Shown piece by piece: positions 50,603 through 59,271 of a stretch of 64,000 nt of DNA; the stretch's first letter is position 1; each line of letters begins with the position of its first letter. The stretch covers positions 2,480,001 to 2,544,000 of the forward strand of contig NZ_CP091881.1 in NCBI RefSeq assembly GCF_022163125.1. Reading direction: 5' to 3'. The position numbers and the translations under genes were made by a program. The notes beneath the pieces were generated by a model. The model was not told the DNA's origin, made no database searches, and was given only the letters and a program-made list of their open reading frames with translations. The DNA is from Paenibacillus sp. HWE-109 (GTDB taxonomy: Bacteria; Bacillota; Bacilli; Paenibacillales; NBRC-103111).

Positions 50603-50831
50603 TGTCAGGATAGCGGGTTTGAGGGAACTACAGTACGCTATCATTCTGAAAACCGCGATATTCCACGTCAGAGGGAACTACGATCCGCTATCTGACCATT
50701 TCCCAGTTGGAATCAGCAGATTTGGCTTAAATAGCGGATCTCAGTTCCTTTTCATGCTACGTTTACCCCAATTCCTGCCATATAGAGGATCATAGTTCCT
50801 TTTCACACGACGCTCTCTGTCACTGCATAGC
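50603..50831 (+). repeat. 229-bp dispersed intergenic repeat, copy B
   Basis: Same length and orientation as the element at 23099-23327, about 90% identical by eye, with the same two forward and two reversed GGGAACT...CGCTAT modules. It separates the two-component genes from the transporter genes of what would otherwise be one operon. The remaining 50832-50937 carries the transporter upstream region. Confidence 0.85.
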
Positions 50832-50890
50832 GGGTGTTTCTAGTTGAGAGAATGCATCACGCTCTTATATATATACATCATCGAAAACAG

Positions 50891-50905
50891 GAAAACGTTA
50901 TCATA
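50891..50905. promoter_or_regulatory. LacI-operator-like site upstream of the LplB-type permease
   Basis: GAAAACGTTATCATA matches 12 of 16 positions of the palindrome at 28163-28178 when aligned on the central CG. It could be a site for another LacI-family protein such as CcpA (cre-like). Confidence 0.35.
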
Positions 50906-50937
50906 TACTTAATGTAACAGAGGAAGGAGTGAAAGAA

Positions 50938-51912
50938 GTGAGAGAGACCGTCGTACCTTCACCAAATGCCGTGCGAACGAATCGCCAAGTGAAAGCGTAT
51001 CGATTTTTTCGCAGCTTTTGGCAGTTCAGACATTTAACTTTCATGATCGTGCCAGCGGCACTCGTGCTTGTATTGAACAACTATTTGCCCATGTTCGGTT
51101 TGTTTATCGCATTCAAAAAAATCAATTATGTGGATGGCATTTGGCATAGCCCATGGATTGGTTTCGATAACTTCACGTTTCTATTCAATAATGGGTCGCT
51201 ATGGAGAATTGTGAGGAATACGGTTGCTTACAGCATGACATTTATGATTCTCAACTTGGTTTTATCGGTAGCCATCGCGGTGGCGATTAACGAGCTGCGC
51301 AGCCGTTTGGCGGTCAAAAGCTATCAGAGCTTTTTGATCATGCCGCACTTTTTATCGATGGTAGTGATCAGCTATCTCGTGTACGCATTCCTGCATCCAA
51401 CGAATGGTTTCATTAATGCATCCATCTTGGAACCGCTTGGCAAAGCGCCAGTGTCTTGGTATATGGCCAAAGAATACTGGCCGTATATTCTGACCGTGGT
51501 CAACGCCTGGAAAGGCATCGGAATCGGAGCTGTCATCTACATTGCCGCTATCGCCGGGATTGATCCCGAATATTACGAAGCCGCAGTCATCGACGGAGCC
51601 TCCAAATGGAAGCAAATTGTCCATATTACACTTCCTGCGATTATGCCGATCGTGATTATCATGACTATCCTGAATATGGGACATGTGTTTAATTCCGATT
51701 TCGGCTTATTTTATCAGGTGCCGATGGATTCCGGAATGTTGTACCCCGTGACAGATACGGTGGATACTTACGTATACCGCGTCTTAATGCAGCTAAACGA
51801 TATCGGCATGTCTTCCGCTGCGGCAATGGTGCAGTCTGTCCTGGGTTTCATCATGGTCTTTATCACGAATGGAGCGGTCCGGAAAATAAATTCGGATCAA
51901 GCCTTGTTCTAA
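50938..51912 (+). CDS. Carbohydrate ABC transporter permease, LplB type
   Basis: Inner-membrane permease of 324 residues with six helices. Hallmarks are VLNNYLPMFGLFIAFKKINYVDGIW and the EAA loop YYEAAVIDGASKWKQIVHITLPAIMP (about residues 214-239). This is the LplB/YtcP-type polysaccharide transporter subgroup abundant in Paenibacillus. I use the GTG at 50938, with AAGGAG 9 nt upstream; the GTG at 50929 lies in the ribosome site. First of a four-gene operon under probable YesN control. Confidence 0.92.
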   Translation: MRETVVPSPNAVRTNRQVKAYRFFRSFWQFRHLTFMIVPAALVLVLNNYLPMFGLFIAFKKINYVDGIWHSPWIGFDNFTFLFNNGSLWRIVRNTVAYSMTFMILNLVLSVAIAVAINELRSRLAVKSYQSFLIMPHFLSMVVISYLVYAFLHPTNGFINASILEPLGKAPVSWYMAKEYWPYILTVVNAWKGIGIGAVIYIAAIAGIDPEYYEAAVIDGASKWKQIVHITLPAIMPIVIIMTILNMGHVFNSDFGLFYQVPMDSGMLYPVTDTVDTYVYRVLMQLNDIGMSSAAAMVQSVLGFIMVFITNGAVRKINSDQALF

Positions 51913-51936
51913 ATCAACTGAGATGAGGTGAGCTTC

Positions 51937-52848
51937 TTGATCTCCAAAGCGTATAAACGGGAAAATCGCATTTCCCCGTTGTCTGCGACGATATTGAATG
52001 TGATATTCATTCTGCTGTCGCTAGCCTGTGTGCTGCCTGTTATGCTGGTTATCATTGTTTCCTTTACGCATAATGATTCACTTGTGAACCAGGGGTATAG
52101 TTTCTTTCCGTCACAATGGTCAGTTACCGCTTACACAACATTATTAAAAGAATTCTCAACCATCGCTGCTGCGTACCGGGTGAGCATTGGGATAACGGTC
52201 GTAGGAACAGTTCTAAGCGTCCTGCTAATGGCCTTATATGCGTATCCGATTTCCCGCAAAGACTATCCATTCCGTTCCTTCTTCACTTTCTTCCTGTTTT
52301 TTACGATGCTGTTCAACGGGGGATTAGTCAGTAGATATATGATCTACACGCAGACTCTGCATCTAAAAGATTCGTATATCGCCCTGATCCTGCCGCTTCT
52401 CATTGTTCCGTTCAATGTGATTATTATGCGGACGTTTTTTCAAACGACGATTCATCCAGCCTTGATCGAGTCCGCAAGAATCGATGGAGCGAGTGAACTG
52501 CGCATCTTTTTCCGGATTGTGCTTCCGTTGTCTCTTCCGGTACTGGCAACTATGGCGCTTTTTGCCACGATTTTATATTGGAATGATTGGTTCAATGCGC
52601 TCCTGTTTATCAATACAGAGAATAAATATCCAGTTCAATACCTGATGATGCGAGTCTTAAAGGATGTGCAGTACATCAGGGAAAATATGACGCTGGTTTC
52701 GCAAAATCCAGAGCTTCTCAAAAATCTGCCGAATGAATCTTTGCAGATGGCTATTGCTTTTATCGGGATGGGGCCGATTCTTCTGGTGTATCCGTTCTTC
52801 CAGAAATACTTTGTCAAAGGGCTGACAGTTGGCGCTGTAAAAGGTTGA
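51937..52848 (+). CDS. Carbohydrate ABC transporter permease, LplC/YtcP type
   Basis: Second permease subunit, 303 residues, six helices. The EAA loop is LIESARIDGASELRIFFRIVLPLSLP, with serine in place of the usual first alanine of EAA, and the C-terminus PFFQKYFVKGLTVGAVKG is typical of YtcP proteins. The TTG at 51937 follows GAGGTG at good distance; the GTG at 51928 overlaps that site. It is 24 bp after the LplB-type gene. Confidence 0.92.
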   Translation: MISKAYKRENRISPLSATILNVIFILLSLACVLPVMLVIIVSFTHNDSLVNQGYSFFPSQWSVTAYTTLLKEFSTIAAAYRVSIGITVVGTVLSVLLMALYAYPISRKDYPFRSFFTFFLFFTMLFNGGLVSRYMIYTQTLHLKDSYIALILPLLIVPFNVIIMRTFFQTTIHPALIESARIDGASELRIFFRIVLPLSLPVLATMALFATILYWNDWFNALLFINTENKYPVQYLMMRVLKDVQYIRENMTLVSQNPELLKNLPNESLQMAIAFIGMGPILLVYPFFQKYFVKGLTVGAVKG

Positions 52849-52931
52849 ATAATTTGGCATTGCCGGCTGTTCAGATTGCCTATTGCATCAATCAGCCGAT
52901 TTATATAATATCCATTTCAGGAGGGTCCACT

Positions 52932-54497
52932 ATGAAAAGTAGAAAGACTGTCGTGTTTGCACCGCTAGCGCTGGCTCTTGGTTTATCCGCTATTTTACCG
53001 GCTTGCTCCAGTGACAACAAGGGGAGTTCGGCTAGCCCTGCAGCAACAGCTGCAAGTACATCTGCAAGCACTGCTGCGGTTGCCAGTCCGCAAGCTTTGG
53101 CTCCCTATGAAGTATCGATCGTGTATCACGGGAAACCGCAGAAGGACGATGCTTTGGTGCAGGAGAAATTGAATGAGTATTTAAAAGCAAAGATGAATAC
53201 TACCGTATTGCTCCAACCGATTGCACCAAGTGATTACAAGAAAAAAACCGAGCTGATGATGAACACGGGTGAAAAGATGGACCTTGTATTCACCGCATCG
53301 TGGCTTGATTTCTCCGCGAATGTGACCAAAGGCGCTTTTATTGAGCTGGATGCGCTGCTGGATAAATTCGCTCCTGACACGAAGAAAGCACTGCATCCGT
53401 TATATTTGGAGGCTCCACGCTACAAAGGGAAACTCTATGCGATTCCTACGAATAAGGAGATTACGCAGGGTAAAGCTTTTACATTCCGAAAAGATATCGT
53501 CGATAAATATAATATTCCCACTGATAAGATTAACAAGATGGAAGATTTGGAACCTTATTTTGAAATTATTAAACAAAAAGAACCGGAAATGATCAATAAC
53601 TATGTGGCTGGCGGACCTGCAAGCTTCATGATGTATGAAAGCAAATCCAACTATCGTCCGATTGGACCGGTTCCTGCGAAGCTGCCGATGTTCTTCTTGG
53701 ATTACAAGTCTCAGGAGATGAAGGTCAAGACAGTACTCGACCAGGATATTATTGATCTGAACAAAGCAGATGCCGAGATGTTCCGCAGATACTATGAAAA
53801 AGGTTACACGAATGCCGATGCGGCTACGGTAACGACGAACATTGCCGATATCCGCAAACAAGGGAAAATTTGGCAGCAAACAACGGTTTGGAAACCAGGT
53901 TCAGACATTGAGTTAAAACTTTCCGATAACTTTGACTGGGTATCCCATGTGATCGAGGAGCCTATTGTAACGACGGATTTAGCGACAGGTTCTATGCTTT
54001 CCATTTCCAGAACGTCGAAGAATCCAGAAAGAGCGATGATGGTGCTCAACTACCTGCACACAGATCCTTATGTTATCAATTTAGTTGTTAACGGTATTGA
54101 GGGTAAGCATTACAAGAAAATAAGCGCTAATCGGATTGAACCAATTAAGGATTCTGGTTATGACGGCGGCTTATTCTGGGTACTTGGCAATCAATTCCTC
54201 AATTATTTGAAACCAGGACAACCGGACGATCTGTATGAAAGTTGGAAAAAGTTCAACAATGATGCTAAGCGTTTTCCGCTTCTTGGATTTGTTTTTGACG
54301 ATACGAATGTGAAAAATGAGATTGCCCAGCTTACGACTATTGTGAATGAATACAAAGTTATCAGTACGGGAGCTGTTCCGAATCCAGTGAAATTGCTTGA
54401 TGAGCGGAATGCGAAGCTGAAAGCAGCAGGTCTTGAGAAAGTGAAAACTGAACTGCAAACGCAAATCGATGCTTGGTGGAAAGAAAACAAAAAATAG
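52932..54497 (+). CDS. LipO-type solute-binding lipoprotein
   Basis: Lipid-anchored binding protein of 521 residues. The lipobox ILPAC gives Cys25, followed by a Ser/Ala-rich linker to about residue 55. The domain pattern YHGKPQKDDALVQEKLNEYLKAKMNTTVLLQPI, ELMMNTGEKMDLVFTASW and GKLYAIPTNKE matches the LipO/DUF3502-like binding proteins that pair with LplB/YtcP permeases. GGAGGG lies before the ATG at 52932. No ATPase gene is present, so a shared MsmX-like ATPase is expected. Confidence 0.92.
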   Translation: MKSRKTVVFAPLALALGLSAILPACSSDNKGSSASPAATAASTSASTAAVASPQALAPYEVSIVYHGKPQKDDALVQEKLNEYLKAKMNTTVLLQPIAPSDYKKKTELMMNTGEKMDLVFTASWLDFSANVTKGAFIELDALLDKFAPDTKKALHPLYLEAPRYKGKLYAIPTNKEITQGKAFTFRKDIVDKYNIPTDKINKMEDLEPYFEIIKQKEPEMINNYVAGGPASFMMYESKSNYRPIGPVPAKLPMFFLDYKSQEMKVKTVLDQDIIDLNKADAEMFRRYYEKGYTNADAATVTTNIADIRKQGKIWQQTTVWKPGSDIELKLSDNFDWVSHVIEEPIVTTDLATGSMLSISRTSKNPERAMMVLNYLHTDPYVINLVVNGIEGKHYKKISANRIEPIKDSGYDGGLFWVLGNQFLNYLKPGQPDDLYESWKKFNNDAKRFPLLGFVFDDTNVKNEIAQLTTIVNEYKVISTGAVPNPVKLLDERNAKLKAAGLEKVKTELQTQIDAWWKENKK

Positions 54498-54520
54498 CCA
54501 GATTGCAGAGGTGATTCCCG

Positions 54521-55870
54521 TTGAAACCCCAGAATCTCATCTATACCTTCGTCAGTTATGCCTCCCATTATGATACTCCTTGGGGACATGGAACGGCTGT
54601 TGAAGGTGTAGAGCGGACAGCCAAATTGGCGCACGCTTACAACATTCCTGTGACTTGGATTGTCAACCGGGGGTCTATCCCCGTGCTTGGCGAACAGATT
54701 CGGAAGTGGCATGCTGAATATGGCGATGATGTTATTTTGCAATGTCCGTTTTTTATGGAAGATGCCAAAATGTCAAAAGAAGAGTTAAAAGCTTGGCTGG
54801 AAGCGGATTGGCTCCTTGTGCAAGAAGCCTTTCCATGGGCGACCACCAAGATCGCCGGGCGAGGCAAAATTTACAATGAAGTGATCGAAGTGTTGGAGGA
54901 ACTGGATTTCCAGGGCATGTGGGGCTACTGTTGGGAGCAAGTATGGTGGGATGGCATTACGCATAAAGGTATTCCATGGGGCACGTGGTATGTGGATAGC
55001 CAGCGGTATAAGGTTCCTCACCAAGGGAAAGGCAAGGTTGTCGCCTGCGAGTGGACAGCACGGGATTTGCATCTGACTTACCATACAGGCAGTCCTGTTA
55101 TTTACTCAACCGACCCTAATGATGTTCTGCGCGCAGGTCTATGCACGGGGGAAGATATCACTTACTGGAAACTGATGTTTGATGAGTATTTGGAGAATAC
55201 AGATCATAATGATCAGGTGTTTTTTCTGCAGCAGCAGGAAGCCCACGAGATGGAGTTCACCGAACGCTTCGCCGTTTTCCCTGCTTCGCATGTGGAGGCT
55301 TGTGAAGGGATGCTGGACCGATTCTTTGCCTATATTTCGCAGTTTGAGGTCACACTCACAACCTTGCCGAAGGCGCTCGCGTCCTATCACGAGCGCAATC
55401 CAATCACGGCCCCTGTCTATATGTTAACGAAAGATAAGCCGATTCGCCCCGAAGTCAATGAATATACGATGACTTTAGGCGGTGTGGCCACCGGGCCATG
55501 GCCGGACACGTTCCTTTATTACGACAACCAGTGTCAGATGGTTTTCGTGAAAGGAGAGAGCACACCGCGTTTGCTGCGCAACTACGTTGGACAATGGAAT
55601 ATGAACGAAATGTTCCAAGAAGATATTCCTAATTTATTCGTAACCAAGTATGAGCGCACGGACGATCGTATTGAGCTTGTTTATGAAATTGGGAACTGGA
55701 AGCCGATTCCCTTAGGAATCGTGTACTGGGATGATTTGCATGAGTATGAAATCGATACTTGTTCAGAAGTTGATGAAGCGAAGATTATTAAGAATGAGTT
55801 GGTTTTTCTTCGGTTCAATTTAACAGGGGATAAGAAATCGATTCGATTAATACTACGGAAAAAGCAGTGA
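54521..55870 (+). CDS. Putative carbohydrate-active enzyme, deacetylase/GH57-like barrel
   Basis: Cytoplasmic protein of 449 residues in the transporter operon (TTG start, AGAGGTGA upstream, 23 bp after the lipoprotein gene). The first about 260 residues look like a (beta/alpha)-barrel of the polysaccharide-deacetylase/GH57 kind: YTFVSYASHYDTPWGHG, NIPVTWIVNRGSI, DDVILQCPFF, KIAGRGKIYNEVIEVLEELDFQGMWGYCWEQ and FFLQQQEAHEMEF. The rest is beta-rich. I cannot assign a named family or catalytic residues. Its operon position suggests cleavage or modification of the imported oligosaccharide. Confidence 0.7.
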   Translation: MKPQNLIYTFVSYASHYDTPWGHGTAVEGVERTAKLAHAYNIPVTWIVNRGSIPVLGEQIRKWHAEYGDDVILQCPFFMEDAKMSKEELKAWLEADWLLVQEAFPWATTKIAGRGKIYNEVIEVLEELDFQGMWGYCWEQVWWDGITHKGIPWGTWYVDSQRYKVPHQGKGKVVACEWTARDLHLTYHTGSPVIYSTDPNDVLRAGLCTGEDITYWKLMFDEYLENTDHNDQVFFLQQQEAHEMEFTERFAVFPASHVEACEGMLDRFFAYISQFEVTLTTLPKALASYHERNPITAPVYMLTKDKPIRPEVNEYTMTLGGVATGPWPDTFLYYDNQCQMVFVKGESTPRLLRNYVGQWNMNEMFQEDIPNLFVTKYERTDDRIELVYEIGNWKPIPLGIVYWDDLHEYEIDTCSEVDEAKIIKNELVFLRFNLTGDKKSIRLILRKKQ

Positions 55871-55876
55871 TGACGT

Positions 55877-55919
55877 AGCTAAAGCCTTGCATCGAAAGAG
55901 ATGCAGGGCTTTGGCTTTT
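55877..55919 (+). terminator. Terminator of the transporter operon
   Basis: An interrupted stem: AGC, AAAGCC and GCATC pair in order with GATGC, GGCTTT and GCT. The sequence after it is TTTTGCATTTTT. Confidence 0.7.
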
Positions 55920-55940
55920 GCATTTTTGAGTAGACATCAA

Positions 55941-57422
55941 TTATGGAGCTGCAGGCGCAGCAGTCGGCTTAGCTTCGACTACCTGAGGGAGGGCTCTGAC
56001 AGGGCCCGATTGTTGCGGCTCTTCTTTTGTTGCAGATGGCTGACTTCTTACAGAAGCAGCCTCTCTCGGCTTGACGCCCGAGTCAGAAGGCAGCTCCTTG
56101 ACAGAAGGTACAGCTCTCGGCTGCTGTCGTTGATCACTCACCGCAGCAGGCTGCGCAACTGCCGGAGCAGTTGCACGAGTATTCTCAGTCGGTATAACTC
56201 GCGCTGCCCCATCTGAAGCTGCAGGTCCCGGCTTCTCCACAGTCACAGCAGATTGAACTTCGGATGTCTCTGATTTTGGCTTACTATCAACGGCTGGCGG
56301 TTGCGTACCGCTTGCCAAATCGGTTTGTTGCGTTGTAACACCAGTTGGTGTTGTTTGCGGTACATTAGGCGTTGATTTTTCTTCGGACACTTTGGTGCTT
56401 GATGCTGGGGGAGCCGCTGTCTCAGTGCCCTTAGGATTGGTTAAGGTGCATCCACTAATAATAAGAATGGTGGCTAGGCCAAGAAATGACCATCGATAGG
56501 AATTGGTTTTGAATTGTTTGATCATGGTAATTCTCCTTTGTAGTTGACCTTTATTTCCTGAGAGATGGACGTTCCCTGCTACACGCCTAGGTTGAGTGAA
56601 ATTTTCCAACAGCTTGATGAGCGTATAGCCGTAGTCCTGACTTTGTTCAGGTGGTAAGCAGTTGAGGGCGAGAGCATCGCTAGCGATTTCCTGATCTTCC
56701 TGCATGCGACGATTGGCATACCAAAGAATTGGATTAAACCAATGAATAATAAGAAGAACATGCATGAGCCAGTTGATCGCGATGTCATTTCTCTTGCTAT
56801 GGGCTAGTTCGTGCAAGAACACATGCTGCAATTGATCGTCATTTAAACTGTTAAGAATAGATCTCGGCATAATGAGTTTGGGCTTTATAAGGCCGAAAAG
56901 AGTAGGTGTCGCTACTTCATCAGATTGTAGAAGCACTATGGGTCTTTGAAACGACATCATGACTTTGGATTGATTGAAAAGTTTACGTATGCGCGCATCG
57001 GTAATCATAATCGTTTCACGTTGTATCTTTCGAGCAAATTTACGATTGATCCAGATCGTATAAGTACCTAAAGAACATACACCAAACAGCCAAATTGCGA
57101 ATAAAGCTCGATACATAGATGGGGCTGCAGTTGGTTGAGTGTTAGTAATTTGGCTAATTACTTCTTGATTAACATCTATCGCAGAGTGGACTGAATCTGT
57201 ATATCCAACCCAATTATAGATGCTGAATTCACTTTCTAAGCCCCAGGGTAGAATTAATCGGACAATTACCATAAGCCACATAAGATAATGCCATCTTGGT
57301 TTGAGTCGATGCTTGAGCACCTTCTGCATCCCAATAATCAGCACAACCAAAACACTTGTCATCGTCGAAACAGACCAAACCCAATCAAAGAGCTGAATCA
57401 AGTGTTCAGTTAACTGTTTCAT
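55941..57422 (-). CDS. BlaR1/MecR1-type M56 metallopeptidase with low-complexity tail
   Basis: Membrane-embedded zinc protease of 493 residues. Helices lie at about 18-36, 46-60, 103-122 and 214-235. The catalytic motif is HELAH (His204, Glu205, His208), with Glu245 in DQEIASDA as a likely third ligand, and a further helix sits at about 310-322. Instead of the penicillin-binding sensor domain of BlaR1, the last about 170 residues are rich in Pro, Ala, Thr, Ser, Gln and Glu and look disordered. It overlaps the repressor gene upstream by 4 bp (ATGA). It probably relays an envelope signal to the BlaI-like repressor. Confidence 0.88.
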   Translation of the reverse strand: MKQLTEHLIQLFDWVWSVSTMTSVLVVLIIGMQKVLKHRLKPRWHYLMWLMVIVRLILPWGLESEFSIYNWVGYTDSVHSAIDVNQEVISQITNTQPTAAPSMYRALFAIWLFGVCSLGTYTIWINRKFARKIQRETIMITDARIRKLFNQSKVMMSFQRPIVLLQSDEVATPTLFGLIKPKLIMPRSILNSLNDDQLQHVFLHELAHSKRNDIAINWLMHVLLIIHWFNPILWYANRRMQEDQEIASDALALNCLPPEQSQDYGYTLIKLLENFTQPRRVAGNVHLSGNKGQLQRRITMIKQFKTNSYRWSFLGLATILIISGCTLTNPKGTETAAPPASSTKVSEEKSTPNVPQTTPTGVTTQQTDLASGTQPPAVDSKPKSETSEVQSAVTVEKPGPAASDGAARVIPTENTRATAPAVAQPAAVSDQRQQPRAVPSVKELPSDSGVKPREAASVRSQPSATKEEPQQSGPVRALPQVVEAKPTAAPAAP

Positions 57423-57793
57423 TTTGTTTTGTCATCCAAGATATTTTTCAATTCTTGAATATCTTCCTGAGAGAGGTGATCCTCTTTCAAAAAGTTGACA
57501 AGCAGAGGCTTAAAAGCACCGCCATATATGCGTTTCAGGAAAGATGTGGTTTCGGACTTCACACATTCGTCTTCGGACACCAAGGGGAAATAGGCATATA
57601 CTTTGTTCTCTTGTGAATACGAAATGGCTTGTTTGAGGGCCAATCGGTTTAAAAGTGTTCGAATTGTTTTCGGTTTCCAATCCGTTTGATCAGCTAATGC
57701 TTCAATGACTTCATTAGCCGTACATGGTGTCTTGGCCCAAAGCACTTTCATAACTTCCCACTCGGCATCTGAAATATGGGGGACGCTTGTCAC
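57419..57793 (-). CDS. BlaI/MecI/CopY-family repressor
   Basis: Winged-helix repressor of 124 residues. HISDAEWEVMKVLWAKTPCTANEVIEAL and WKPKTIRTLLNRLALKQAI are the conserved BlaI DNA-binding segments; the C-terminal helices dimerise and are the usual cleavage target of BlaR1-type proteases. I use the GTG at 57793 with AAGGAGG 7 nt upstream. The stop overlaps the start of the peptidase gene. Two TACA-N2-TGTA operators sit upstream, one over the -10 box of its promoter, so the pair is auto-repressed. Confidence 0.93.
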   Translation of the reverse strand: MTSVPHISDAEWEVMKVLWAKTPCTANEVIEALADQTDWKPKTIRTLLNRLALKQAISYSQENKVYAYFPLVSEDECVKSETTSFLKRIYGGAFKPLLVNFLKEDHLSQEDIQELKNILDDKTK

Positions 57794-57817
57794 AGGTTTA
57801 CCTCCTTGTTTATTTGG

Positions 57818-57831
57818 ATTACAGCTGTAAT
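57818..57831. promoter_or_regulatory. BlaI operator 1
   Basis: ATTACAGCTGTAAT is a perfect palindrome containing the BlaI/MecI core TACA-N2-TGTA, between the transcription start region and the repressor start codon. Confidence 0.85.
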
Positions 57832-57840
57832 ACACTCACT

Positions 57841-57869
57841 ATATTACATGTGTAATCCACGCAAGTCAA
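57841..57869 (-). promoter_or_regulatory. blaI promoter with overlapping BlaI operator 2
   Basis: Read on the minus strand: -35 TTGACT (57864-57869), 17-bp spacer, -10 TAATAT (57841-57846). The operator ATTACATGTGTAAT (57843-57856 as read on plus) covers the -10 box, so repressor binding would exclude RNA polymerase. Confidence 0.85.
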
Positions 57870-57967
57870 GCTGCACATCTAGGACACTGCAACACGAGCC
57901 TAAGCAGGATTTCTGATGGTTGAAGAGGAATACATCATGACAACTTTATGCAAAGGGGAAGATCCAT

Positions 57968-58765
57968 TTGGCCAAAGTACTGATGTGTTATCCTGAGGGA
58001 CGGCACAAGGCTCTGACTATGAGCTATGATGATGGTAGAAATGCGGATAGAAGATTGGTAGATATTTTCAATCGAAACGGCATAAAAGGAACTTTCCATA
58101 TCAATTCCGGTTTATTCGATCAGCCAGACCGATTGACGGAAGAGGAAGTGCAGACCCTTTACGAAGGACATGAAGTTTCAGCACATACGCTCACTCATCC
58201 TACTATTGCTCGCTGTCCTAACGAACAAATCGTTCATGAAGTGATGGAAGACCGCAAAAATCTGGAGCGGATTGTAGGTTACACGATAAGGGGAATGTCC
58301 TATCCGAATGGTTCCTACAATAGCAGGATCAAGGAGTTATTGCCTGGATTAGGTATCGAATATGCAAGAGTAGTTGCAGGCACTGATCATTATGGGATGC
58401 CCGATGACTGGCTGGAGTGGCAGCCTACTTGCCATCATAATCGTGATTTGATGAAACATGCCCAAACGTTTCTAAACCTGAACAAGACGCAATACTTGTA
58501 CCTCATGTACGTATGGGGGCATAGTTATGAATTCGATCTGGACAACAATTGGGAATTGATTGAACAATTTTGTACATGTATTGGTGGGAAAGATGACATC
58601 TGGTATGCGTCGAATATCGAGATTGTTGATTATACGAAAGCATTTGAACAGTTGAAGTTTTCAGCTGCTATGGATTTTGTCTATAATCCAACGGCGCTTA
58701 GCGTGTGGTTAAGTGTTGACGGTCAGCCAGTGGAAGTGAAAAGTGGGGAGCAACGGAAGTTTTGA
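57968..58765 (+). CDS. Polysaccharide deacetylase (NodB-like), paralogue of 9302-10099
   Basis: Protein of 265 residues, the same length as the deacetylase at 9302, with Asp21-Asp22 in MSYDDGR, the metal motif HTLTHP, and the shared RGMSYPNGSYN, PTCHHNRDLM and YVWGHSYEFDLDNNWELIEQF segments. No signal peptide, so an intracellular amino-sugar or oligosaccharide is the likely substrate. TTG start with AAAGGGGAAG upstream. It stands alone here, not behind a dehydrogenase, which suggests dispersed paralogues with related jobs. Confidence 0.88.
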   Translation: MAKVLMCYPEGRHKALTMSYDDGRNADRRLVDIFNRNGIKGTFHINSGLFDQPDRLTEEEVQTLYEGHEVSAHTLTHPTIARCPNEQIVHEVMEDRKNLERIVGYTIRGMSYPNGSYNSRIKELLPGLGIEYARVVAGTDHYGMPDDWLEWQPTCHHNRDLMKHAQTFLNLNKTQYLYLMYVWGHSYEFDLDNNWELIEQFCTCIGGKDDIWYASNIEIVDYTKAFEQLKFSAAMDFVYNPTALSVWLSVDGQPVEVKSGEQRKF

Positions 58766-58792
58766 TGCCAACAACTCAATCAGATAACAAAC

Positions 58793-58840
58793 AAGGCTGT
58801 CTCATAAGGTTGAAAAACCTGACAAGCAGCCTTTTATTTA
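58793..58840. terminator. Terminator between convergent genes
   Basis: AAGGCTG and CAGCCTT arms enclose an inner AGGTT/AACCT stem, followed by TTTATTT, between the deacetylase and the small minus-strand gene. Confidence 0.65.
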
Positions 58841-58844
58841 TCAT

Positions 58845-59063
58845 TCAAGTTTCCACACGAAACAAGGTACCATCATCACGAAAATAATAAGCGATCTCAT
58901 CTTGGATGGTAGTTAACCTTACTGAATTTTTCGTGAACCTGTCGATGATACCTCGATCTACTTCGCAATAAACACCGTCTATATCCGTCTGCCACACGGA
59001 AACCGAAGATTGCGACAACGCTGCGGCAAATAGGTCCGCATCTGATTCCAGCTTCTTCAGCAT
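58845..59063 (-). CDS. Small hypothetical protein
   Basis: Protein of 72 residues, soluble and acidic, with segments such as SVWQTDIDGVYCEVDRGIIDRF and DEIAYYFRDDGTLFRVET that look like a folded beta-containing domain. AAAGGGTGAGG lies before the ATG, and a terminator follows. I do not recognise the family; confidence that it is real rests on the ribosome site and the terminator. Confidence 0.55.
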   Translation of the reverse strand: MLKKLESDADLFAAALSQSSVSVWQTDIDGVYCEVDRGIIDRFTKNSVRLTTIQDEIAYYFRDDGTLFRVET

Positions 59064-59271
59064 TAGCTTCGCCTCACCCTTTGGAAAGATCCATCCCGAC
59101 CTGTTACGTACGAAAGATTACTTGAGTATATGTCAAAGTGTGCAATGTATAACGATTTATTCTGGAATAAGGGAGATCAGGTAGTAGATAAAGATAGTAC
59201 TGTTCGTAAGGAAAGAATCGTTTACAATAGATATTACAAGATTCGACATTTAGGTTTGAGGAGATTTCACT

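Noticed and set aside
55887..56216. Plus-strand frame of 109 codons opposite the BlaR1-like tail
   Set aside because: Arg/Ser/Leu-rich shadow of the Pro/Ala/Thr-rich low-complexity region on the other strand; no ribosome site.
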